The notes under the pieces are model-generated. The model was not told the origin of the DNA, made no database searches, and was given only the letters and a program-made list of their open reading frames with translations. This document shows positions 46,063 through 53,945 of a stretch of DNA of 64,000 bases, in pieces; the stretch's first letter is position 1, and every line of letters starts with the position of its first letter. Source of the DNA: Shewanella glacialipiscicola (lineage in GTDB: Bacteria > Pseudomonadota > Gammaproteobacteria > Enterobacterales > Shewanellaceae); NCBI RefSeq assembly GCF_023283485.1, contig NZ_JAKILU010000002.1:186001-250000 (forward strand), read 5' to 3'. A program made the position numbers and the translations under genes.

Positions 46063-48527
46063 ACGCTCACCTCACGAGTCCAATTCAAGGTTCTTAACAC
46101 ATCGGCAAACGCACCGGCGGCGGTCACCTCCGTTCCAGCGCCGTAGCCGCGCAGCACAAAGGGGATTGGTTGGTAATAACGACTATAAAATGCCAAGGCA
46201 TTTTCGCCGCCTTTAACGCTATATAGCGGATCTTGTGCATCGACTGCTGCGATCCGTACACGGCACACATCATCCTCAATTTGCCCCACATAACGCAATA
46301 CTTTACCTTGCGCCTTGGCCTGCGCCACTTTAGCGGCAATCGCAGCATCAACCTCTGGCAAACGCGCCATAAAGCTTTCAACATCGCCTGAATCATCAAA
46401 CTCGGCTGGCAATACAGACTCAACCTGCACATCACTGAGCTCTAACTTTAATCCCACTTCACGGGCAAGAATTAACACTTTACGCGCCACATCCATACCG
46501 CTCAAATCATCACGAGGATCGGGTTCTGTAAAACATTTATCCCTTGCAAGACCAGTTGCTTCTGACAGCATCATACCCTCATCGAGCATGCCGAAAATAA
46601 AGGATAAAGAGCCCGATAAAATACCGTTAAACTTATGCAGTTTATCACCTGCAAATAATAGTTTTTTCAGGTTATCGATAACAGGTAATCCAGCGCCAAC
46701 CGTGGTTTCGTATAAAAACTGGCGACGCTGTTTTAATGCCGTTTGGCGCAGCGCTTGATAATAAGCATAATCGCGAGTGTTAGACTTTTTGTTCGGCGTG
46801 ACCACATGTAAACCTGAATTCATCACCTCTAAATACAGATCCGATACTTGCTCACTTGAAGTGCAATCTACCAGCACAGGGTTGAGTAATTGTTGTTCTT
46901 GCGCCCATGCGAGTAACGCTGGAATATCACAGGCTTGCTGGCTATCGGCAAGCAAGCTAGACCAGTTATTTAAATCGATACCCGCACTATTAAGTAACAT
47001 CTTGTTTGAATTGACGATACCGCAAACACGAATGCTGATGTGCTGTTCTTTGAGCATGGAAGATTGTTGTTTTATCTGCTCAAGCAGGCCAGCGCCCACG
47101 TTGCCGCAACCGACTAAAAACACATCTAAATATTGCTGCACATCGAAAAAACCTTGATGACAGGCCGCAACTGCATGCTTAGTTTTACGCTGCTCGATGA
47201 CCGTCGAAATCGACCGTTCAGACGATCCTTGGGCAATGGCAATAATGTTCACGTTTGCCTGTGCTAAAGCTTGGAAAAAACGTGCCGCAACGCCTTTGTG
47301 GGTACGCATACCATCGCCAATTAACGAGATTATGGCCAGATCGTGTCGCATTTTAATTGGCTCAAGTAAGTCACTTTTTATTTCTAATTCAAACTCTTGC
47401 TCTAAGGCCCATTGCACTTTTTCCGCCTCAGTGGTGGCAACACAAAAACAGATACTGTATTCCGAAGAACTTTGAGTGATTAAAGACACCGACACGCCGC
47501 TGCGGGAAATTGCCGCTAAGGTACGGCTCGCCATACCGACCATGCCTTTCATGCCGGGGCCTGAAATATCAAACATGGTTTGATTATCAAGATTAGAAAT
47601 CGCTTTAACCTGCAGGCCACTCTCATCGGCTTTATCGGATACGAGCGTGCCCGGCGCTTTAGGATTAAAACTATTTTTGATGTAACAAGGAATATGAAAC
47701 TGGGCGATAGGTGCGATTGTTTTAGGGTGTAATACCTTTGCACCAAAATAAGACAGCTCCATCGCTTCTTGATAACTCAGTTGTGATAATAATTTAGCAT
47801 CGGCCACAACGCGTGGATCAATATTATAAACCCCATCAACGTCGGTCCAAATCTCACAACTAGAGGCATCTAAACACGCAGCGAGCACAGCGGCAGAGTA
47901 ATCAGAGCCATTACGTCCTAAAGTAACGACCTTACCGTGAGCGTCTGCAGCAGTAAAACCTGGCATCACCCATACCCGTTTTTGGTCTAGCGGTAATACT
48001 TTAAACCTGGGTTTACTCAGCCCAATATCAACCACAGATTCAAGGGGGCTGCCACGACCTAAAAATAAAGCGCGAGGATCAAGCTGAGCCGAAGCGATCC
48101 CTTTAGATAGCATGATTTGTTCCATTAAGGCTGCAGATAAACGCTCACCAGCGACCACAATTTCAGCACGGATGCCATCGGGACATTCTTGCAGTAATGC
48201 AACACCCCGTAATCTGTCTTGCCAGATGACTAATTGGGCATTGAGCCCTGAGAAAAGCAGCTCGCTTTGCTCACTCGATAACACTGAGTTAACCGCATCT
48301 TGGTACAAAGTCGTAAATACTCGCTCGACATGCTGCAAGACTGGCGCATAGTTTTCACCTTTAACCGCAACATCCACCATTTCTAACAACGCATTAGTCA
48401 CGGTTGCCGGGGCAGATAAAACAGTCGCCACCGACTCAAGTTGGGATGATTGGGCGATGATATCCGCCGACATAGAGAATCGCTGCCAATTTGCAAGCGA
48501 GGTACCACCAAATTTCATTACTTTCAT
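46059..48527 (-). CDS. thrA: Bifunctional aspartokinase I / homoserine dehydrogenase I
   Basis: An 822-residue fusion when started at 48527, which GGAG supports. The aspartokinase domain (about 1-290) shows [33 protein letters not shown] and the [13 protein letters not shown] segment. Two ACT-type regulatory modules follow (about 310-450, including [31 protein letters not shown]). The homoserine dehydrogenase part (about 455-822) has [31 protein letters not shown] and [17 protein letters not shown] with the catalytic Lys later. It controls the first and third steps of the threonine branch, with feedback by threonine expected. It heads thrABC behind the thrL attenuator. Confidence 0.97.
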   Translation of the reverse strand: MKVMKFGGTSLANWQRFSMSADIIAQSSQLESVATVLSAPATVTNALLEMVDVAVKGENYAPVLQHVERVFTTLYQDAVNSVLSSEQSELLFSGLNAQLVIWQDRLRGVALLQECPDGIRAEIVVAGERLSAALMEQIMLSKGIASAQLDPRALFLGRGSPLESVVDIGLSKPRFKVLPLDQKRVWVMPGFTAADAHGKVVTLGRNGSDYSAAVLAACLDASSCEIWTDVDGVYNIDPRVVADAKLLSQLSYQEAMELSYFGAKVLHPKTIAPIAQFHIPCYIKNSFNPKAPGTLVSDKADESGLQVKAISNLDNQTMFDISGPGMKGMVGMASRTLAAISRSGVSVSLITQSSSEYSICFCVATTEAEKVQWALEQEFELEIKSDLLEPIKMRHDLAIISLIGDGMRTHKGVAARFFQALAQANVNIIAIAQGSSERSISTVIEQRKTKHAVAACHQGFFDVQQYLDVFLVGCGNVGAGLLEQIKQQSSMLKEQHISIRVCGIVNSNKMLLNSAGIDLNNWSSLLADSQQACDIPALLAWAQEQQLLNPVLVDCTSSEQVSDLYLEVMNSGLHVVTPNKKSNTRDYAYYQALRQTALKQRRQFLYETTVGAGLPVIDNLKKLLFAGDKLHKFNGILSGSLSFIFGMLDEGMMLSEATGLARDKCFTEPDPRDDLSGMDVARKVLILAREVGLKLELSDVQVESVLPAEFDDSGDVESFMARLPEVDAAIAAKVAQAKAQGKVLRYVGQIEDDVCRVRIAAVDAQDPLYSVKGGENALAFYSRYYQPIPFVLRGYGAGTEVTAAGAFADVLRTLNWTREVSV

Positions 48528-48556
48528 CTTATTCTCCTGCACCACGCCCGCCTAGA

Positions 48557-48591
48557 AACAAAAAAGCCCGCTTCTTTGTGGGAAGCGGGCT
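48557..48591 (-). terminator. thr operon attenuator terminator
   Basis: The stem AGCCCGCTTC/GAAGCGGGCT (minus-strand sense) is followed by TTTTTTG, 30 bases upstream of thrA. The GCGGGCT at 48619-48625, next to the leader stop codon, can pair with the 5' arm of this stem. Ribosome stalling at Thr/Ile codons would therefore favour readthrough. Confidence 0.92.
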
Positions 48592-48616
48592 CATTATTAA
48601 AATTCTTTAGGGTGTA

Positions 48617-48688
48617 TCAGCCCGCCCCCACTATCGTTGTAGTGGTGGTTGTAATAATGGTAGTTACTACGAAACCGAGGCTATTCAT
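48617..48688 (-). CDS. thrL: thr operon leader peptide
   Basis: A 23-residue leader, MNSLGFVVTTIITTTTTTIVGAG, with eight Thr and three Ile codons, 90 bases upstream of thrA. It is the classic sensor of charged tRNA-Thr and tRNA-Ile and is followed directly by the attenuator hairpin. It resembles E. coli ThrL at the end (GAG then stop). It is too short for standard gene finding, but codon content and context make it secure. Confidence 0.95.
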   Translation of the reverse strand: MNSLGFVVTTIITTTTTTIVGAG

Positions 48689-49153
48689 ACGTTTGGGCTA
48701 ATCCATGTTAATTTCTGATAAACAGAATTGCTTTTTTTACCTACACTTGTCAACCCCTTAAATTAATTATTTATTAACAATTTACTGCGTTCGATGAAAT
48801 AACCATTCAAGATTAGATATTGTGAGGTTTTCTAGGGGTAAAAATGCGATTTATTCAATAGTAAACTTTTAACGTCAACGTCAATAAGAGCGAAAAGATC
48901 AAGATAAACCCATGCTTTTAAACAACTTATATTTATCACCTTGATTAAGGCCACATAATTTGTTCTACATCATGATTCCGTTAAAATCTATAGGCTAAGT
49001 GTCAAAAATCACATTCATTATATTGTCGTATACGCAGCGCTATTTAATTCAAGGATAATAAAGCTGTGCTGTATCTAACATAAGCGACTTCAACTTATCG
49101 CCAGCGCTAAGAAAGCACGTTATTATGCGCGCACATTCTGAACCGGAGGCGAT
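48689..49153. promoter_or_regulatory. Divergent promoter region, thrL and slyD
   Basis: A 465-base AT-rich stretch with the thr promoter on one side and the slyD promoter on the other. No gene or strong structure is seen. Confidence 0.4.
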
Positions 49154-49810
49154 ATGAAGATCACTCAACACAGCGCGGTAACTATTCATTACCGTTTATC
49201 AGATGAAGAAGGCAGACTATTAGAAGACTCTTTCGACTCTGAACCTATGCTATATCTGCACGGCACTGAAAACCTGATCCCAGGTTTAGAAGCCGCATTA
49301 GATGGTAAAACTAAAGGCGAAAAACTCGACGTTACTATTAGCGCCGAAGAAGCCTATGGCCCTTACCACGATGGCTTACGCCAAGCAGTACCATTAGAAG
49401 CCTTTGGCGATATCGAAGATATCGTTCCAGGTATGCGCTTTATTGCCGAAACTGAAATGGGTCAACGCCCTGTTCAAGTCATGGAAATTAAAGACGATGT
49501 GGTTATCGTCGATGGTAACCATCCTTTAGCTGGCCAAGCATTGAATTTCAGCGTTGAAATTATTGACGTTCGTGAAGCGAGTGCAGAAGAAATCTCACAC
49601 GGTCACATTCATGCAAAAGGCGGTTGTGGAAGTCATGGCCATGATCACGATCATGGTGGTGGATGCTGTGGTGGTTCAGGTAAAGAAGAAGCTGGCGGCT
49701 GTTGTGGCGGTTCAGAGCACGATCATGGGCATCACCATGAAGAACACGAAGCCTGCGAAACACCTAAAACAGGTTGTGACGGCAATGGCGGCTGTGGTTG
49801 CCGCGGCTAG
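49154..49810 (+). CDS. slyD: FKBP-type PPIase SlyD with metal-binding tail
   Basis: A 218-residue SlyD: the FKBP core (HSAVTIHYRLSDEEGRLLEDSF, MLYLHGTENLIPGLEAALDGKTKGEKLDVTISAEEAYG) with the chaperone insert, then an extremely His/Cys/Gly-rich tail (about residues 150-218: GGCGSHGHDHDHGGGCCGG, EHDHGHHHEEHEACE, CDGNGGCGCRG). The tail should bind nickel, zinc or copper and serve nickel enzyme (hydrogenase) maturation, as in E. coli. It has more cysteine than the E. coli tail. CGGAGG precedes the ATG. Confidence 0.96.
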   Translation: MKITQHSAVTIHYRLSDEEGRLLEDSFDSEPMLYLHGTENLIPGLEAALDGKTKGEKLDVTISAEEAYGPYHDGLRQAVPLEAFGDIEDIVPGMRFIAETEMGQRPVQVMEIKDDVVIVDGNHPLAGQALNFSVEIIDVREASAEEISHGHIHAKGGCGSHGHDHDHGGGCCGGSGKEEAGGCCGGSEHDHGHHHEEHEACETPKTGCDGNGGCGCRG

Positions 49811-49886
49811 ACAAGGGTTGGTGCAAAGGTTAACTAGAAATAGTGTATCCCTGAGCGATTAAATTGCCATTGTTTAACATTTTAAG

Positions 49887-49920
49887 ATGCATGCCCTTAA
49901 TCTAAGGTCGTGCATTTTTT
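49887..49920 (+). terminator. Terminator of slyD
   Basis: The imperfect stem ATGCATGCCCTTA/TAAGGTCGTGCAT is followed by six T residues, 77 bases past the stop. Confidence 0.75.
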
Positions 49921-49995
49921 ATACAAAAAACTGTGTGGTAATGGAAAATGACTAACGGATATAGTGAGTTTTGACTGGAAACTTTCACTCGGACA

Positions 49996-50271
49996 TTAGC
50001 TAATCAACTTTTTAATTCTTGATCTATATTCTGGTGACATATTTTTTAGATAATTAGAACAACGTGTAATGGTTGCGATACTCACCTTATATTCAGCCGC
50101 TATATGTCTTTGGCTCATGTCACCACTAAGTAACAACTGAAATACCTTTAAACGTCCGGCAACGGCACTACGTTCTTCTTCGGTTAACAATAAATGAAAC
50201 AACACAGAAAGATCTTCATAATTGCTGTGACTCAAAATCTTTTCTAATACTTGATCCCAATTTGCTCGCAT
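49996..50271 (-). CDS. trpR: Trp operon repressor TrpR
   Basis: A 91-residue TrpR: LSVLFHLLLTEEERSAVAGRLKVFQLLLSGDMSQRHIAAEYKVSIATITRCSNYLK in outline, with the typical TrpR helix-turn-helix and IATITR recognition helix. With tryptophan it represses trp genes. It is convergent with slyD. An inverted repeat (CTGCCCAA/TTGGGTAG, about 50287-50310) precedes the start but does not resemble the CTAGT-based trp operator, so autoregulation is not evident. Confidence 0.93.
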   Translation of the reverse strand: MRANWDQVLEKILSHSNYEDLSVLFHLLLTEEERSAVAGRLKVFQLLLSGDMSQRHIAAEYKVSIATITRCSNYLKNMSPEYRSRIKKLIS

Positions 50272-50461
50272 AATAACCCTCCTAAGTACTGCCCAAGCAT
50301 TACGTTGGGTAGTTTAACAGATTTAGCCTCTATACAAATAACTTGTTACGTTTAGATACTTAACTAGACAAAAACTGACAAGAATGCTTCTAGTACATCA
50401 AGTTAATTTGTGTACAATAGCAAGACAATGTCACACTTCAACGCTAATTTGTGAGAATACA

Positions 50462-50911
50462 ATGAAAAAACTACTACTTACTCTCGTTGCCAGTGCTCTA
50501 TTCGCTTCAGCTGCGCAGGCACACAATTTCGAAGAACCAAAAGATGCGATTGAATACCGCCAATCAGCATTTGGTCTTATTGCCTATAACTTCGGTGATA
50601 TGGCAGCCATGATGAAAGGTAAAAAACCTTTTGAAGCAGAAACTTTCGCAATGCGTGCAACCAACGTTGCTGCCCTATCAAAAATTCCATTTGAAGGTTT
50701 TATTGATGGCTCAGACAAAGGCAACACAGAAGCCTTAGCCAAAATTTGGCAAGACAGAGCAGATTTCGATGCGAAAATGAAAACCTTCCAAGAAAATGCA
50801 GCCATTCTTGCTACTGTAGCCCAAAAAGGTGACCAAGCCGAAATCAAGCAAGCCTTTGCGGATACAGGAAAAAGCTGTAAAGGCTGTCACGACGTATATA
50901 AGAAAGACTAA
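50462..50911 (+). CDS. Cytochrome c' (class II cytochrome c)
   Basis: A 149-residue periplasmic cytochrome starting at 50462, with signal peptide MKKLLLTLVASALFASAAQA. A longer in-frame reading from 50384 would precede the signal peptide. The four-helix class II pattern ends with the C-terminal heme site CKGCH, as in cytochromes c' and c-556. It should bind NO or transfer electrons in the periplasm. It is convergent with, and probably partnered by, the cytochrome b561 gene at 50984. Confidence 0.9.
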   Translation: MKKLLLTLVASALFASAAQAHNFEEPKDAIEYRQSAFGLIAYNFGDMAAMMKGKKPFEAETFAMRATNVAALSKIPFEGFIDGSDKGNTEALAKIWQDRADFDAKMKTFQENAAILATVAQKGDQAEIKQAFADTGKSCKGCHDVYKKD

Positions 50912-50933
50912 TTTAATTCTGTTTTTGTCTAAC

Positions 50934-50961
50934 AAAAAGCCTTCTATTAGCAGGCTTTTTG
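50934..50961. terminator. Bidirectional terminator
   Basis: The stem AAAAAGCCT/AGGCTTTTT lies between the convergent cytochrome c' (+) and cytochrome b561 (-) genes. Confidence 0.88.
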
Positions 50962-50983
50962 TTGCTTTAGATTAAGTGTAAAT

Positions 50984-51676
50984 TTACAACACTTGCACTA
51001 TGGGCCAGATTAAATACACAAAGACCACGGCCGCTAATACAGTCAATAGTGCTAAAGCGAGCCACTCTGATTTAAACGTAAGATCGCTTTTCGAGCTTGA
51101 TGACAATGCCATCTTAGATACCTTTTTATAACCACTGAACATAGCACTAACTAACTTATCTCCTTTTATGGCATGAATAACCACTGCCAGTATATGAATG
51201 GCACTTAACAAGAGGATAAGGTTAAAGTTCATTTTGTGTAGCCAGGTCAATAATCCACTGGTATCAGAACTCACATAACTATAGAGCGGACCTTCGGTAA
51301 AAATATCATCAGTCGCAAACAAGCCTGTGACTAACTGAAGGCTAATAATCCCAATCAACGCGATAACCATGTAGCCACCAATAGGATTGTGCCCAAGTAC
51401 AACAGACATACCTTTCGTCTTAACCGCTTTTAAATAGTCCAACACGACTCTTGGATGATGCACAAAATGGTTAAACCTTGCGGTATCACTACCAATTATC
51501 CCCCAGAGGATCCTAAATCCAATAAGGATCAATAAACTATAAGCAAAAATCTGGTGCCACTGCATTTCGCCAGCGTCAGCACTCCACCATAAAAGTGCTA
51601 ATAGACACACCATGCCCCAATGGAAAATTCGCGTGGGTAAATCCCAAACTTTAATTTTAACGTGTTCAGTATTCAT
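50984..51676 (-). CDS. Cytochrome b561-type di-heme membrane protein
   Basis: A 230-residue protein with four to five membrane helices and well-placed heme-ligand histidines: PTRIFHWGMV, MQWHQIFAYS and the last-helix pair in AIHILAVVIHAIKGDKLVSAMFSGYKK, the signature end of the family. It would pass electrons from the quinol pool to a periplasmic partner, most simply the adjacent cytochrome c'. The two genes face each other rather than forming one operon. Confidence 0.92.
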   Translation of the reverse strand: MNTEHVKIKVWDLPTRIFHWGMVCLLALLWWSADAGEMQWHQIFAYSLLILIGFRILWGIIGSDTARFNHFVHHPRVVLDYLKAVKTKGMSVVLGHNPIGGYMVIALIGIISLQLVTGLFATDDIFTEGPLYSYVSSDTSGLLTWLHKMNFNLILLLSAIHILAVVIHAIKGDKLVSAMFSGYKKVSKMALSSSSKSDLTFKSEWLALALLTVLAAVVFVYLIWPIVQVL

Positions 51677-51975
51677 AAAATGGGCAAGCTCAACATAAAC
51701 GAGTGAAATAAGTTCAAGTATTTTATCGGAGTTAAGGGGGGAACTTAAAGTAAATATAAGTAAATAAGGGCAAAGACTGCGGAGTTATCCCATCGAATAT
51801 GACTCTATTTAGCAGGCAATACAAGGCTTTTGGGCTAAGAATTATTGATATTTGCCTAAGCGATCAAATATCCAGCGAACGATATCTAATCAGCACAAAA
51901 ATGTGACCAAGGTCTCGTTTTATAGCGTGAACCTTGGTAACCTGAAATCCAAGGAAACAGCAGAGGGTTCGAAAT
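51677..51975. other. Promoter region of cytochrome b561 and raiA
   Basis: A 300-base AT-rich divergent promoter gap. No specific operator or gene is recognised. Confidence 0.4.
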
Positions 51976-52341
51976 ATGCTAAAGATCACTAGCAAACAAC
52001 TTGAAGTTACAACTCCTATTCGTGAACGTATTGAAAGTCGTTTCGAAAAACTTTCAAGACATGATGTGCAAATGATAAATCCCCATGTGACCATTACAGA
52101 GGAGAAACCAGGTTTCAAAATAGAAGCATCGGTTGGCATCCCAAATGGTGAACTCTTCGCTCAAGCAAAACATGAAAATTTATATACTGCGATTAATGCT
52201 ATGGGTCAAAAATTAGAGAAACAACTCAATCGCATAACACACAAACCTGAAGCTCTGCGCTTCACATCACTAGCACCAACTAATAATATTATTGAAGTTG
52301 ACGACGAACAAAATGAATATGAGGAGGAAGATGTAATATAG
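51976..52341 (+). CDS. raiA: Ribosome-associated inhibitor RaiA (YfiA)
   Basis: A 121-residue HPF/RaiA protein: MLKITSKQLEVTTPIRERIESRFEKLSRHDVQMINPHVTITEEKPGFKIEASVGIPNGELFAQAKHENLYTAINAMGQKLEKQLNR in outline, with an acidic C-terminal tail (DDEQNEYEEEDVI). The tail distinguishes RaiA/YfiA, which keeps 70S monosomes, from Hpf, which makes 100S dimers in E. coli. Its position upstream of pheA matches the E. coli order. The paralogue hpf lies at 35883-36239. Confidence 0.92.
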   Translation: MLKITSKQLEVTTPIRERIESRFEKLSRHDVQMINPHVTITEEKPGFKIEASVGIPNGELFAQAKHENLYTAINAMGQKLEKQLNRITHKPEALRFTSLAPTNNIIEVDDEQNEYEEEDVI

Positions 52342-53695
52342 TTTAAGTCCACTTAATACAATAAATGTGTCATCTTGGAAAAATAAAGTAGAAATTTTAA
52401 TTAGATCACAGTTTTTACAAGTACATAGTGAAATTATATTTAGTAACAAAATGCACATTAACTAAATGGCCACCACACTAAGGGGGAAGTGGTGAAGTAT
52501 TAAAACGATAAAAAATAAAATCATTTTAAATACGTTAAACCTCAACAATCTAATTCAGGCTTATAACGTAATTTTATATAGCCACTTTTAGATATAACTA
52601 AGGAGCAGTGACAATTTATCATCAACGTTCAACTTTTACAGTAAAAAATATATAATTTAAAGTTTAATACACACTACTTAAGAAGGTTAACTAAAAAATG
52701 GAGGCTGACATAACTTAACGCTAATACAAGCTAATTACGTTCACTCTCGAATAAGAACAAGGAGTTAAGCGCCACTTTGGTATATGTAAAAATGCTCTAT
52801 CAATATAAATGTAGATGCAGGAGGTTTTCACAACATAAAAGTCTTTATTACAAATTATCATTGTTACGTAAGGTTAATTGGAATTTAGGTCTAAGCTTTA
52901 GTTTTAAACACTTGCAGTTTAAGCACTTGAAAACTGAGGCTGCATTAGTAATATTTTAATTGGGTATCGAAGCTAAACTAACATAGTGACGATCTTAATG
53001 AGAGGTAATCTAGCCAAATTATTTATCACACAACAACAGAGTATAATTTACTATAAATTTCAATGAAATAAACACACATCATTCAATTTTTAATTTTAAT
53101 TTTAATTTTTTACTTGATATTTCAAATGTAAGCATCTATATAATAGTTAACCAACACAAAAAGAGGAGGACATCTAGACTTGATAAAAAATGCAATAGCT
53201 ACAAATGAAATAGATTTACATGTTCTATGTTTTAATACGTTAGATTTAAATGTAAAGAGCAATAATTTTATAACGTAAGTAACAACACATTAAACGCATG
53301 ACAAGGCTACGCTGTCTTTTACAGCAAAATGTACTGAGTACAATCAATGAGCCGTAAATCGTTTATTTTAAAATATTCCTTTTGTAAGTGTTATTTTTTA
53401 ATATTTGTGTAAGTGTTAGTTTTTAATATTGATGTTATAGAAATATGTAAGTGTAAAAATATAAATGTAAGTATGTCAACGTAAGTTCGCTGGTACTGCA
53501 AACAGCATAGTTTAAAGGTTATACACTATGCAGCTTAAAGTACTTATTAATGTTCATTGTAAATGCAAATCGTTATCTAGTTAGTTGTTAACGTTTTACT
53601 GTTACACGTAAATGTAAGATAAACGAGTGTTTTACCTTGTCCCATATTGACCATAAGGAGGATAAACTCGCTTGACCATATATAATAATCAAACC
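52342..53695 (+). other. Long AT-rich non-coding region between raiA and pheL
   Basis: A stretch of 1,350 bases with no convincing gene. It is strongly AT-rich and holds many copies of a TGTAAG(T) core, including a 25-base tandem pair (53381-53430). A hairpin GCATAG/CTATGC (about 53506-53533) and CACCAC/GTGGTG (about 52468-52494) are the only other structures. A 60-codon reading at 52777-52959 looks like chance. An AAGGAGG at about 53655 sits just upstream of a terminator. Confidence 0.5.
53381..53430 (+). repeat. 25-base tandem repeat, two copies
   Basis: Two adjacent near-identical units, TTTGTAAGTGTTATTTTTTA... and TGTGTAAGTGTTAGTTTTTA..., each 25 bases and ending AATATT. Looser TGTAAGT cores continue to about 53620. 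Confidence 0.7.
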
Positions 53696-53725
53696 AGCGC
53701 ACCCTCGGGTGCGCTTTCTTTTTGG
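53696..53725 (+). terminator. Intrinsic terminator upstream of pheL
   Basis: The perfect stem AGCGCACC/GGGTGCGCT with a CTC loop is followed by TTCTTTTT. It ends a transcript coming from the long non-coding region, before the pheL promoter. Confidence 0.85.
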
Positions 53726-53746
53726 ACGTATTTAAGAAAGTTTTGA

Positions 53747-53775
53747 TTGACAGCTAAGCCCCAGCCCTTTAGCTT
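53747..53775 (+). promoter_or_regulatory. Candidate phe promoter
   Basis: TTGACA (53747-53752), a 17-base spacer and TAGCTT (53770-53775). Transcription would start within a few bases of the pheL ATG at 53783, leaving almost no leader before the leader peptide. Confidence 0.5.
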
Positions 53776-53782
53776 TAAGACC

Positions 53783-53836
53783 ATGAAAATAATAACTACA
53801 ATTTTTTTTACTTTCTTTTTTATACCCTCACTTTAG
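53783..53836 (+). CDS. pheL: phe operon leader peptide
   Basis: A 17-residue leader, MKIITTIFFTFFFIPSL, with five Phe codons, located 110 bases upstream of pheA and followed directly by an attenuator. It senses charged tRNA-Phe. No strong Shine-Dalgarno sequence is seen, and the candidate promoter is so close that the transcript may be nearly leaderless. Confidence 0.93.
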   Translation: MKIITTIFFTFFFIPSL

Positions 53837-53874
53837 GAGGCGGATTTACTGTGTAAAAACGAAAGTAAAAATCC

Positions 53875-53902
53875 AAAGCCTCCCAACTGGGGGGCTTTTT
53901 TG
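53875..53902 (+). terminator. phe attenuator terminator
   Basis: The stem AAAGCCTCCC/GGGGGGCTTT is followed by T residues, 43 bases before the pheA start. GGAGGC at the pheL stop codon (53836-53841) is complementary to GCCTCC of the 5' arm (53878-53883), giving the alternative readthrough fold when ribosomes stall at Phe codons. Confidence 0.92.
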
Positions 53903-53945
53903 TATTTAACGATTAATAAAACACATGGCGGCAATTGAGGTCAGA

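Noticed and set aside
49554..49862. A 102-codon ORF overlapping slyD in another frame
   Set aside because: It is a shadow of the repetitive His/Cys tail (Val/Met/Ala low-complexity).
50287..50310. TrpR autoregulatory operator
   Set aside because: The inverted repeat lacks the CTAG core of trp operators, so it is noted only as a hairpin.
52777..52959. A 60-codon plus-strand ORF in the raiA-pheL gap
   Set aside because: Basic, aromatic-rich composition typical of chance reading of AT-rich DNA, no ribosome site.
53130..53620. CRISPR-like array of TGTAAGT repeats
   Set aside because: Repeat cores are only 7-10 bases, spacers vary from 2 to more than 60 bases, and no cas gene is in the window.
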